Source: Leucobacter sp. wl10
GTDB taxonomy: Bacteria; Actinomycetota; Actinomycetes; Actinomycetales; Microbacteriaceae
Length of the DNA stretch: 64,000 nucleotides
NCBI RefSeq assembly: GCF_003569785.1
Contig: NZ_KZ983993.1
Span: forward strand, 62,001-126,000
Reading direction: 5' to 3'
Shown: positions 1 through 7,291 of the stretch, piece after piece
How positions within the stretch are numbered: the stretch's first letter is position 1
Layout of the letters: every line of letters begins with the position of its first letter
Translations under genes and position numbers: made by a program
Notes under the pieces: model-generated
Database searches by the model: none
Told to the model about the DNA's origin: nothing
What the model saw: the letters and a program-made list of their open reading frames with translations, nothing else

Positions 1-437
1 CCATCGCCCGCGCGGTGTACTTCGGCGCGAAGGTGCTGATCCTCGACGAGCCGACCGCCGCTCTGGGGGTGAAGCAGTCGGGCGTGGTGCTGCGCTACAT
101 CGTGCAGGCGCGCGACCGCGGTCTGGGCGTGATCTTCATCACGCACAACCCGCACCATGCCTATCCGGTGGGCGACCGCTTCCTGCTGCTGAAGCGCGGG
201 CAGAGCATCGGTTACCACGAGAAGTCGGAGATCTCTCTCGAGGAGCTCACGGGCCTCATGGCGGGCGGTGCCGAGCTCGAGCAGCTGGTGCACGAGCTGC
301 GTCAGGTGGGTACCAGCACGGACACGGTGCGCACCATTCGCGACGAGATCGAGCATGACGAGGCGGCCGGGGTCGGCCGCGTGACGGTGACCGAGGCCGT
401 GAACATCGGGGACGTCCCCGAGGAGGACGGCAAGTAG
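1..437 (+). CDS. sugar ABC transporter ATP-binding protein, C-terminal part (gene starts before the window)
   Basis: This is the last 145 codons of an ABC ATPase; the reading frame is open from base 3, so the Walker A and most of the signature region lie outside the window. The visible part starts with the end of the signature helix ([10 protein letters not shown]), then Walker B ([11 protein letters not shown]) and the switch histidine (FITHNPHHA). The short spacing and the acidic tail of about 60 residues fit single-NBD ATPases of the ribose/fructose/inositol import family (FrcA-like). It would energise carbohydrate uptake, in keeping with the sugar and cyclitol dehydrogenases just downstream. 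A perfect hairpin follows the stop codon. Confidence 0.85.
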   Translation, partial: IARAVYFGAKVLILDEPTAALGVKQSGVVLRYIVQARDRGLGVIFITHNPHHAYPVGDRFLLLKRGQSIGYHEKSEISLEELTGLMAGGAELEQLVHELRQVGTSTDTVRTIRDEIEHDEAAGVGRVTVTEAVNIGDVPEEDGK

Positions 438-454
438 TTGCGCGCTCCGCCGAG

Positions 455-490
455 ATCCGGGGATCCGCTCGCGAGAGCGGATCCCCGGAT
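455..490. terminator. 16-bp perfect hairpin after the ABC ATPase gene
   Basis: Bases 455-470 are the exact reverse complement of 475-490, with loop GCGA, 17 bp after the stop codon. T-rich bases (TCGTCTT) follow. It is likely a transcription terminator. A convergent gene ends at 643, so it may serve mainly the plus strand. Confidence 0.75.
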
Positions 491-642
491 TCGTCTTCCC
501 GGGCTCGGCGTCACCTCGACTCGGGGTGCATCTCGCATTGCTGAGAGGAGCGGTCGGGCGTGAGGGACGATCCACCGTCCGCATGCGCAACCGGGCCGGG
601 CGCGGGAGGTGCGCGATGCGCGGCCGGGAGCTCAGGAGGGGC

Positions 643-1479
643 CTACCGCCGGCCGTAGCGGTGTTCGTAGAGCGCGATTCCCGCGGTCACGGAGACATTC
701 AACGACTCGACCCTCGAAGCCATGGGAATCGCGTATCGGTGCGTCGCGAGGGCCGCCATCTCGGGTGAGAGCCCGTCGCGTTCGCCTCCCAGCGAGATGA
801 CGAGGCGTTCCTGCACGGAGCGGATCGCATTGAGCGGCTCGGTGGCGCCCGCCGACAGCGCCGCCACCGGGAGCCCTTCACGGTGGACGAAGCCGGCGAA
901 CTCTTCTCGCGTGGCCGTGACGACGGGCGTGGCGAACACCAGCCCTCGACTCGCACGGATCAGGCGCCGGTCGAGAACCGTACGCAGACCGCTCTCGAGC
1001 AGCACGACGCCCGCAGCGCCCAGTCCGCATGCCGTCCGCGTAGTCGCGCCGATGTTGCCGATCAGTCGCACTCCATCGAGTGCGATGACATCGCCTGAGT
1101 TACGGCTCAGATCCCGGAGCCGAGGGCGTCTCGGAGAGTGGGCGAGTGCGAAGACGCGGGCTCGCTTCTGCTCCCCGAACAGCCTCCCGATCACGGCGTC
1201 ACCAAGGATGTAGAGCGGCGTGCGGGGATGATCGGCGGCAAAGATGAACCTGTCTTCTGCAGCGGATGCCGCCGCATACAGGCTGTCGAGCCTGATCCCG
1301 CACGCCACAGCCTGCTCGATGTTCTCTCGGTCATCGATGATGAAGACCCTGGGCTTCTGGCTGCGGTTGCGGAGAGTATCGGCGACGCGGCGGGCGACCG
1401 GGTGGCGAGCGCTGTCGATCGACTGCACCCTACCCGGTGCACCCGTCTCTGCCGCAATCGCCTCCGCCGCCATGCGCAC
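643..1479 (-). CDS. tsnR: TsnR/NshR-type 23S rRNA (adenosine-1067-2'-O)-methyltransferase
   Basis: The 278-residue product matches in order and spacing the SPOUT-class methyltransferases that modify A1067 of 23S rRNA and give thiostrepton resistance (Tsr, NshR). It has an N-terminal L30e-like substrate domain (about 20-115) with an LFGEQKRARVFALA stretch. The SAM-binding knot domain carries LDGVRLIGNIGATTRT (135-149, catalytic Arg about 148), DRRLIRASRG (170-179), SLGGERDGLS (229-238) and ESLNVSVTAGIALYE (258-272). I recognise it from family memory; no alignment was run. The start is GTG at 1479 or ATG at 1473; neither has a strong ribosome site. No thiopeptide biosynthesis genes are visible, so a self-protection role in a producer is not supported here; general rRNA modification or intrinsic resistance is possible. 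Confidence 0.85.
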   Translation of the reverse strand: MRMAAEAIAAETGAPGRVQSIDSARHPVARRVADTLRNRSQKPRVFIIDDRENIEQAVACGIRLDSLYAAASAAEDRFIFAADHPRTPLYILGDAVIGRLFGEQKRARVFALAHSPRRPRLRDLSRNSGDVIALDGVRLIGNIGATTRTACGLGAAGVVLLESGLRTVLDRRLIRASRGLVFATPVVTATREEFAGFVHREGLPVAALSAGATEPLNAIRSVQERLVISLGGERDGLSPEMAALATHRYAIPMASRVESLNVSVTAGIALYEHRYGRR

Positions 1480-1490
1480 CAGCGTGCGGC

Positions 1491-1505
1491 CTCACGCGAC
1501 GTGAG
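1491..1505. promoter_or_regulatory. 15-bp palindrome just upstream of the tsnR-like gene
   Basis: CTCACG-CGA-CGTGAG has perfect 6-bp arms and lies 12 bases before the GTG start on the minus strand, covering the place where the ribosome site should be. It could be an operator or a small mRNA hairpin limiting translation. No functional evidence is available. Confidence 0.4.
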
Positions 1506-1527
1506 TGTCAAAACGGGCTCGGCGTGA

Positions 1528-1734
1528 CTACTCCCAGGTGGCGTGTTCGGGACGAACGCCGTGCTTGCTGGCGTTCGCGTCGATGATGTCGGAGAGCCAC
1601 TCCGCCAAACCCGGCTCGATATCGGCGAGGCGATCGGTGCAATCGCTCCCCGCTTCCACTCCCGAACGCTTCGCCTCGGCCAACGCGGAGTGCGCCCGAT
1701 ACCCCCCGGGGTAACTCTGCGGCCACTGTCCCAT
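1528..1734 (-). CDS. possible small hypothetical protein (68 aa)
   Basis: This is an open frame with ATG at 1734, ending 48 bases before the tsnR-like gene and on the same strand. The composition looks protein-like (acidic and amphipathic; ends DANASKHGVRPEHATWE), but I recognise no family and the ribosome site is weak. It may be a short real gene, the remnant of a longer one, or chance. The 1480-1835 gap otherwise holds the palindrome at 1491 and the divergent promoter at 1772. Confidence 0.3.
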   Translation of the reverse strand: MGQWPQSYPGGYRAHSALAEAKRSGVEAGSDCTDRLADIEPGLAEWLSDIIDANASKHGVRPEHATWE

Positions 1735-1771
1735 CCGCGCAGGTCCGGTAACGCTCCCCGCGCGTTTCGCA

Positions 1772-1814
1772 TTGACATGGAGGGTCGCCTGTCCCTACAA
1801 TTTGGACCGGTCCA
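1772..1814 (+). promoter_or_regulatory. strong sigma-70-type promoter with overlapping palindromic operator
   Basis: TTGACA (1772-1777) and TACAAT (1796-1801) are 18 bases apart, near consensus and conspicuous in this GC-rich DNA. The 12-bp perfect palindrome TGGACCGGTCCA (1803-1814) falls directly on the expected transcription start. That layout suits repression of the dehydrogenase operon by a GntR- or LacI-type regulator encoded elsewhere. Confidence 0.7.
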
Positions 1815-1880
1815 TTATCTGAGCCCGGATCCGCGATGAAGCACGGTTCCGATAGCACCTCGACCGGGAGAAGCGCGAGT

Positions 1881-3113
1881 ATGCAGACGAACGAAGACGG
1901 CTCCACGACCATCGGCGTGGGCCTGATCAGCGTGGGCTGGATGGGTCGGCTGCACAGCCGCGCCTACTCGAACCTGCGGTACGTCTACCCGGAGCTCAAG
2001 ATCAAGCCGCGACTCGTGCACGCGGCCGACCCCGCCCCTGCACGCGCGCAGGAGGCGGTCGAGGCGCTCGGCTACGAGCGGGCCGGCGCCGACTACCGCG
2101 ACGTGCTGAACGATCCCGAGGTCGACGTCGTCTCGATCTGCGCCCCCAACTTCCTCCACGCCGAGATCGGGATCGCCGCCGCCGAGGCGGGCAAGCACTT
2201 CTGGATCGAGAAGCCCGTGGGCCGCGGCGAGGGCGAGACCCGCTCCGTCGCCGAGGCGGCCGCCGAGGCCGGCGTGATCTCCTCGATCGGCTTCAACTAC
2301 CGCCACGCCCCTGCGGTCGAGCACCTGCGCGCCATCATCGCGAGGGGCGAGCTGGGCCGCATCACCAACGTGCGCGGGCAGATGTTCGCCGACTACTCCT
2401 CCGATCCCCGCGGCGCGCTGTCCTGGCGCTTCGTGCGCGGCCTCGCCGGCAACGGCGTGCTCGGCGATCTCATGGGCCACCTCGTCGACCTCGTGCAGTA
2501 CACGCTCGGGCCCATCGCCGAGGTCAGCGCGCTCACGTCCAGGGTCTACACCGAGCGCCCCGAGCTGCCCATGGGCACCGGCACGCACTTCGCCGTGATC
2601 GAAGAGGGTGCGGACGTCGAGATGAAGCCCGTCGAGAACGAGGACTACGCGGCCATGCTCGTGCGCCTCTCGGGCGCCGCGGTCGCCGCCGGCGCGGTGG
2701 GCACGCTCGAGGCCTCGCGCGTCGCCGTCGGCCCGCGCGCCAGTTACGGCATCGAGGTCTACGGCACCGAGGGTTCGGCCCTGTGGGACTTCGAGCGCAT
2801 GAACGAACTGCGGCTCTCGGGCGGCCTCGGCGCCGAGAACCAGGGCTACACCCGCGTCATGGCGCACCCGGGCATGGGCGACTTCGGGCGTTTCCAGCCG
2901 GGATCGGGCACCTCGATGGGCTACGACGACCTGAAGGTGATCGAGGCCAAGAAGTTTCTGCAGGCGGTGCTCGGTCGCGAGCACCTGGGGTCGAACATCC
3001 AGGACGCGCTCTCCGCTGCGCAGGTGGTCACCGCGGCCGAACGGTCCGCCGAGGCTCGCCGCTGGGAGACGATCGCCCCCGTCAGCGGCACGACCGCCGC
3101 GATGCGGGCCTGA
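1881..3113 (+). CDS. Gfo/Idh/MocA-family oxidoreductase
   Basis: This is an NAD(P)-dependent sugar or cyclitol dehydrogenase of about 410 residues. The N-terminal Rossmann fold begins GVGLISVGWMG (12-22) and the family motif EKPVGRG (E110-K111-P112) carries the catalytic lysine. A C-terminal alpha/beta domain follows (GDLMGHLVDLVQ, the conserved GxxxDxxxH-like helix). I prefer ATG 1881, which has GGGAG ten bases upstream and removes a low-complexity leader; ATG 1836 in the same frame would add 15 residues. It is the first gene of an apparent operon with an IolE-like enzyme and another dehydrogenase. The substrate is not readable from sequence. Confidence 0.88.
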   Translation: MQTNEDGSTTIGVGLISVGWMGRLHSRAYSNLRYVYPELKIKPRLVHAADPAPARAQEAVEALGYERAGADYRDVLNDPEVDVVSICAPNFLHAEIGIAAAEAGKHFWIEKPVGRGEGETRSVAEAAAEAGVISSIGFNYRHAPAVEHLRAIIARGELGRITNVRGQMFADYSSDPRGALSWRFVRGLAGNGVLGDLMGHLVDLVQYTLGPIAEVSALTSRVYTERPELPMGTGTHFAVIEEGADVEMKPVENEDYAAMLVRLSGAAVAAGAVGTLEASRVAVGPRASYGIEVYGTEGSALWDFERMNELRLSGGLGAENQGYTRVMAHPGMGDFGRFQPGSGTSMGYDDLKVIEAKKFLQAVLGREHLGSNIQDALSAAQVVTAAERSAEARRWETIAPVSGTTAAMRA

Positions 3114-3254
3114 TCCCGCCCCGCATCCCGCCCGCCCGAGACCCCGCGCCCGACGCCCCGCGCCGAAAGAAGAGTTTCCCGGCCGAAATCGAGGATTCGG
3201 CCCCCAAACTCCTCCTTCGCCGCCCCGCCCCGCAACCATCCAAGAAGGAGCCCC

Positions 3255-4124
3255 ATGAACGCACGCATCGCCTCCGCCCCCATCAGCTGGGGCGTCATCG
3301 AGGTCCCAGGCTGGGGCCTGCAGCTCGACCGCGAGCGAGTGCTCTCCGAGATGGTGGGCCTCGGCATCGAGGCGACCGAGTTCGGCCCCGAGGGGTTTCT
3401 GCCGGACGCGCCGGCCGAGCGCGCCGAGGCCCTGGCCTCGGCGGGTCTGCGCGCGGTGGGCGGCTTCTTCCCGGTGGTGCTGCACCGGTCGGACGAGGAT
3501 CCGCTGCCCGTCATCGAGCGCGAGCTCGAGGCGTACGTCGCCGCGGGCGCCGGAACCATGGTGCTGTCGGCCGTCACCGGCGAGGACGGCTACGACCGTG
3601 CGGCCGATCTCGGCGAGGAGGAGTGGGCGACCCTGCTCGCGAACCTCGACCGCGCGCTCGACGCGGCGGCGGCCGTGGGCGTCGTCGCGACGCTGCACCC
3701 CCACCTCGGCACCGTCGTCGAATCGCCTCGGGCCGTCGAGCGGGTGGTCGCGGGATCGCGCATCGGACTGTGCCTCGACACCGGCCACTACACGCTGGGC
3801 GGTGGGGATCCGGTGGCGTTCGTGCGGCAGCACGCCGACCGCATCGTGCACGCCCACCTCAAGGATGTGAGCCTCGACGTCGCAGCTCGCGTGCGCAGCG
3901 GCGGCATCGACTACCGGGAGGGAGTGCGCCAGGGCATGTACCGGGCGCTCGGCGCGGGAGACGCTCGCATCGGCGAGATCGTCGAGGCGCTCCGCGATGC
4001 CGGCTACGGCGGCTGGTACGTGCTCGAGCAGGACACCGTGGTCGAGAGCGAGGAGGACGCCCTCCGCGCGCTCGAGAACGCGCGGCGCAGCGTGGCGTTC
4101 ATCCGCGAGGCGGTCGCGGCATGA
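3255..4124 (+). CDS. IolE-like sugar-phosphate isomerase/dehydratase (TIM barrel)
   Basis: The 289-residue xylose-isomerase-like barrel has the N-terminus typical of 2-keto-myo-inositol (inosose) dehydratases: APISWGVIEVPGWG, then EFGPEGFLP. Metal/substrate ligands of the family are visible in TLHPHLGT, GLCLDTGHY, VHAHLKD and the final YVLEQDTVV (Glu). An AAGGAG ribosome site lies at 3245-3250. It overlaps the next gene by 4 bp (ATGA), so the two are probably translated together. It would dehydrate or isomerise the ketone made by the neighbouring Gfo/Idh dehydrogenases. A related epimerase or isomerase role cannot be excluded, so no symbol is given. Confidence 0.8.
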   Translation: MNARIASAPISWGVIEVPGWGLQLDRERVLSEMVGLGIEATEFGPEGFLPDAPAERAEALASAGLRAVGGFFPVVLHRSDEDPLPVIERELEAYVAAGAGTMVLSAVTGEDGYDRAADLGEEEWATLLANLDRALDAAAAVGVVATLHPHLGTVVESPRAVERVVAGSRIGLCLDTGHYTLGGGDPVAFVRQHADRIVHAHLKDVSLDVAARVRSGGIDYREGVRQGMYRALGAGDARIGEIVEALRDAGYGGWYVLEQDTVVESEEDALRALENARRSVAFIREAVAA

Positions 4125-5134
4125 GCGATCCGCTGCGCATTGGCCTGCTGGGGGCGTCGAGGATCGCGGAGCTCGCGATCACGGAGGCGAGCCGCGAAAC
4201 CGGTGACGTCCGCGCCGCCGTGGCGGCGCGGGATCCCGAGCGCGCGCGTGCGTACGCCGCGGAGCACGGCTACGAGGGGATCCGAGACGGTTACGAGGAG
4301 CTCATCGCCGACGACACCCTCGATCTGATCTACATCGGCCTGCCCAACGGGCTCCACGCCGAATGGACGGTGCGGGCGCTCGACGCCGGGCGCAGCGTGC
4401 TCGTGGAGAAGCCGTTCGCCTCGAACCTGCTCGAGTTCGACGCGGTCGCCTCACGGCTGGAGTCGTCGCGAGGGTGGGCCTGGGAGGCGTTCCACTACGC
4501 CGATCACCCGGCCGTGCACCGGCTCATCGAGGTCGTGCGATCCGGCGAGATCGGCGAGCTGCGGGGGATCGACGTGCACATGGACATGCCGGCGCCGCCC
4601 GCGAGCGATCCTCGGTGGAGCTTCGATCTGGCCGGCGGCGCGATGATGGATCTCGGCTGCTACGCCCTGAACGGGCTGCTGCTGCTCGGCGAGGCGCTCG
4701 GCGAGCCGGTCGAGCTGATCTCGGCCGAGGCCGACCCGTACGAGGGAGATGGGCGGGTGGACGCGACCGTGCGCGCGCGGCTGCGCCTGGGCGAAGCGCC
4801 GGTGGCGATGCACGCGAGCATGGCCGGCCCGGGGTGGGACTTCGGATTGCGGGTGACGGGCAGTCTGGGCGAGACGTATCTGCCGAACTTCGTGAAGCCG
4901 CAGGAGGACGGCAGGCTGATCGTGCGCAGCACGAGCGGGGTGGGCGCCGAGGAGCGCGTGGAGCGCACGGGCGGGGCGTCGTCGTACGCGTATCAGCTGC
5001 GGCGGGTGCGCGACGCGGTGCGCGCAGACCAGCGCTCCGCGGCGCTGCTCGGCCGTTCGCGGCGTACGATGGCCCTGCTCGACGCAGTATATGCCGAGAG
5101 CGGCATGCCTAGGAGGCCCGGCCGCCTCGGCTGA
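4121..5134 (+). CDS. Gfo/Idh/MocA-family oxidoreductase
   Basis: This 337-residue dehydrogenase has Rossmann motif GLLGASRIAE near the N-terminus, VEKPFASN (catalytic Lys) near residue 90 and WEAFHY just after. That layout is typical of the dihydrodiol/1,5-anhydrofructose-like branch of the family. The conserved helix GGAMMDLGCYALNGL follows. The start codon overlaps the stop of the IolE-like gene. The C-terminal end is short and basic. It probably interconverts a sugar or cyclitol and its keto form together with the two preceding enzymes. Confidence 0.85.
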   Translation: MSDPLRIGLLGASRIAELAITEASRETGDVRAAVAARDPERARAYAAEHGYEGIRDGYEELIADDTLDLIYIGLPNGLHAEWTVRALDAGRSVLVEKPFASNLLEFDAVASRLESSRGWAWEAFHYADHPAVHRLIEVVRSGEIGELRGIDVHMDMPAPPASDPRWSFDLAGGAMMDLGCYALNGLLLLGEALGEPVELISAEADPYEGDGRVDATVRARLRLGEAPVAMHASMAGPGWDFGLRVTGSLGETYLPNFVKPQEDGRLIVRSTSGVGAEERVERTGGASSYAYQLRRVRDAVRADQRSAALLGRSRRTMALLDAVYAESGMPRRPGRLG

Positions 5135-5239
5135 GCGGGGGCGGTTCCGGTCGGAGATTCGGCGTCCGTGACGCAACGCGCGGATCCCCTCTGATCGGGC
5201 CCCGCCTCCGACCGAACCCGATCGCAGAGGAGCGAACAC

Positions 5240-6037
5240 ATGCAGCAGCTCATGACCGGCAAGATCCTGCTCGTGACGGGAGGGAGTCAGGGCCTGGGTC
5301 TGGCCGTCGCCGAGGCCGCGGCGTGCGAGGGCGCGGCCGGCGTCGCGGTCGTGGGGCGCAGCGCGCAGAAGGCTGAAGCCGCCGCCGCCGCGATCCGCGA
5401 GCGGGGTGCGGGGCACGTCGTCGAGACGCTCCCGATCGTTGCCGATCTGGCCGAACCGGGCGAGGCGGAGCGCGCCGTCGCCGAGACGATCGAGCGCTTC
5501 GGGCGCATCGACGGCCTCGTGAACGCGGCGGGCGCGACGAGCCGCGGCACGCTGCTCGACACCACGCGCGAGCTGCTCGACGAGCACCTCGCCGTGAACC
5601 TCGTGGCCCCCTTCATGACGATGCAGGCCGCCGTCGCCGACATGCGCCGCCGGGGCGAACCCGGCACGATCGTCAACATCATCTCGATGGCGATGCACGG
5701 CGGCCAGCCGTACCTCGCGCCCTACACGGCCTCGAAGGCCGGCCTCGCCGGTCTCACGAGGAACGCCGCGTTCGCGCACCGCTTCGACCGCATCCGGATC
5801 AACGGCCTCAACATCGGCTGGACGGCCACGCCGGGTGAGGCGGCCACCCAGCGAACCTTCCACGACGCGGGCGACGACTGGCTCGTACGGGCGGAGGCGG
5901 CGCAGCCCATGGGCAAGCTGGGGCGGCCCGACGAGATCGCCGACGCGGTGGTCTTCCTGCTGAGCGACCGCAGCGGCGTGGTCACGGGGTCCGTCATCGA
6001 CTGGGACCAGAACGTGCCCGGGGCGTACGACCAGTAG
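5240..6037 (+). CDS. short-chain dehydrogenase/reductase (SDR)
   Basis: This 265-residue classical SDR has cofactor motif TGGSQGLG (14-21), NAAG (about 95), the catalytic Ser region IISMAMHGG and YTASK with catalytic Tyr/Lys. The tail (GSVIDWDQNVPGAYDQ) resembles carbohydrate-acting SDRs. A good AGAGGAG ribosome site lies 8 bases before ATG. It is probably the last gene of the first dehydrogenase operon, oxidising a hydroxyl of a sugar-derived intermediate. Confidence 0.88.
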   Translation: MQQLMTGKILLVTGGSQGLGLAVAEAAACEGAAGVAVVGRSAQKAEAAAAAIRERGAGHVVETLPIVADLAEPGEAERAVAETIERFGRIDGLVNAAGATSRGTLLDTTRELLDEHLAVNLVAPFMTMQAAVADMRRRGEPGTIVNIISMAMHGGQPYLAPYTASKAGLAGLTRNAAFAHRFDRIRINGLNIGWTATPGEAATQRTFHDAGDDWLVRAEAAQPMGKLGRPDEIADAVVFLLSDRSGVVTGSVIDWDQNVPGAYDQ

Positions 6038-6209
6038 GGGCGAGGCTTTTCGATGAGCGGGCGGCGGCGATGATCCGCTCTACGTGCCCGTCGCGCTCGC
6101 CGCCCCCGTGGAGCCGGGATCGCCGCGCTCTCGGCGATCCCGAGGCCGCGCTCGACCGCATCTCGCGCTTCGAGCCGACGGCGTGATCCCTCATCGCACT
6201 GCACTGCTA

Positions 6210-6254
6210 TTGACGAGGCGACCGCCGCTCGGTTACGATGTAGGTACGTACCTA
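6210..6254 (+). promoter_or_regulatory. toxin-antitoxin promoter with 14-bp perfect palindrome
   Basis: TTGACG (6210-6215) and TACGAT (6234-6239) are 18 bases apart. They are followed at once by TAGGTACGTACCTA (6241-6254), a perfect 14-bp palindrome at the expected transcription start. Autorepression by the antitoxin-toxin complex at such a site is the rule for Phd/YefM-type modules. The central GTAC core is compatible with this family. Confidence 0.75.
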
Positions 6255-6270
6255 TCTTGGAGCGATGGCG

Positions 6271-6516
6271 ATGAATGCGATATCTGCGCGAGAGTTCAAT
6301 CGCGATGTCAGCGCGGCGAAGCGGGCAGCGCTCGAGGGGCCTCTGGTGATCACCGATCGGGGGAATCCGGCGTTCGTTCTGATCTCGATCGCCGAGTACC
6401 GCAAAATGTGCGGCGCCTCTTCCGGTCAGGCTTTGCTCGACAGGCTCAGCATGGATGACGACTTCGACTTCGAGCCCGAGCCGGTGCGCGGGTTTGCGCG
6501 AGCGGCGCAGTTTTGA
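6271..6516 (+). CDS. Phd/YefM-family antitoxin
   Basis: This short protein has the Phd N-terminal DNA-binding fold (AISAREFNRDVSAAKRAA, then GPLVITDRGNPAFVLISIAEYRKM) and an acidic disordered tail (DDDFDFEPEP) that would wrap the toxin. ATG 6271 is preferred because GGAG at 6259-6262 is 8 bases away; ATG 6265 is too close to it. The stop overlaps the TTG start of the PIN toxin. It neutralises the toxin and represses the operon at the 6241 palindrome. Confidence 0.88.
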   Translation: MNAISAREFNRDVSAAKRAALEGPLVITDRGNPAFVLISIAEYRKMCGASSGQALLDRLSMDDDFDFEPEPVRGFARAAQF

Positions 6517-6953
6517 GGTTTCTACTCGACACGAATGTTGTGAGCGAGATCCGTAAGCCGGCTCGTGTCGCCGATGCGCAGGTGCGGGCATGGTTCGCAG
6601 CGCAGCACGCTGACGAACTGCTTCTCAGTGTTATCTCCATTCTTGAGATCGAGTTGGGGATCGCCCGCTTGGAGCGACGAGATGCCCCACAGGCTGGGGT
6701 GTTGAGAGCGTGGCTCGACGACGAACTTCTGGATGGGTTCGCAGGGCGAGTGCTCGACGTCGATATCGCCGTAGCCCGAGCGGCTGCCCGCATGCATGTC
6801 CCCGATCCTCGAGCTGAACGTGACGCGCTGATCGCCGCGACGGCTCAGGTGCATGGGTTGACAGTCGCCACACGCAACCTCAAAGATTTTGAGTCGCTCG
6901 GTGTGGAACTGTTGAGTCCCTGGGCCGGGTCCTCGGCGGGATCCTCGGCCTGA
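6513..6953 (+). CDS. VapC-like PIN-domain ribonuclease toxin
   Basis: The 146-residue PIN domain has the acidic metal-binding set in order: LLDTNVVSE (Asp6), SILEIELG (Glu about 46), PRAERDALIAATA (Asp about 102) and TRNLKDFE (Asp about 121). PIN toxins cut tRNA or rRNA. It starts with TTG at 6513, overlapping the antitoxin stop (TTGA), so translation is coupled. The C-terminus (SPWAGSSAGSSA) is low complexity. The module interrupts a run of sugar dehydrogenase genes and has lower G+C than they do, hinting at separate acquisition. Confidence 0.9.
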   Translation: MRFLLDTNVVSEIRKPARVADAQVRAWFAAQHADELLLSVISILEIELGIARLERRDAPQAGVLRAWLDDELLDGFAGRVLDVDIAVARAAARMHVPDPRAERDALIAATAQVHGLTVATRNLKDFESLGVELLSPWAGSSAGSSA

Positions 6954-7291
6954 CCGCGTTGGCTGCGCGGTTCCAGATTCGGCTCGTGAGGGGACGCTTC
7001 GCTCAAGTCGTGGCAGTTCCGCGAGTTGTTCACAGATTCTCGAATTTGGCGGTTCGGGCTCTGCGCGAGCGGTCACACTTGAGTCATTGGGAGCGAGGTA
7101 TATTACACGTGCGCATTCGACGCCCGCCTGAGTGAGCGGGCCCTCGCGGATCCGCGCAGCCTGATCTCGGGGGAGCGGCGTGTCGCGGAGGCGGAAGCGC
7201 GCCTGTTGAAGCCGCCCGATCCCGCATCGACATCGCCCCGGCTTTCGGCTAGATTCGATCCGTTCGAATTTGTCAGCACAAAGGAGTCGGC
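6954..7291. other. intergenic region with possible operator before the second dehydrogenase operon
   Basis: I see no convincing gene in these 338 bases. The first half resembles degenerate coding sequence. An AT-rich patch (TATATTAC, 7099-7106) may be a -10 region without a clear -35. The inverted repeat ATTCGA-N5-TCGAAT (7253-7269) lies 22 bases before ATG 7292 and next to an AAAGGAG ribosome site (7280-7286). It could be an operator for the downstream operon. Confidence 0.4.

Noticed and set aside
1815-3857. 680-aa open frame on the minus strand opposite the first dehydrogenase and IolE-like gene
   Set aside because: It is the antisense shadow of two clear enzymes in GC-rich DNA. It is rich in Arg/His/Gly with no domain and no ribosome site.
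6265-6267. ATG 6265 as antitoxin start
   Set aside because: The GGAG ribosome site ends only two bases before it; ATG 6271 has proper spacing.
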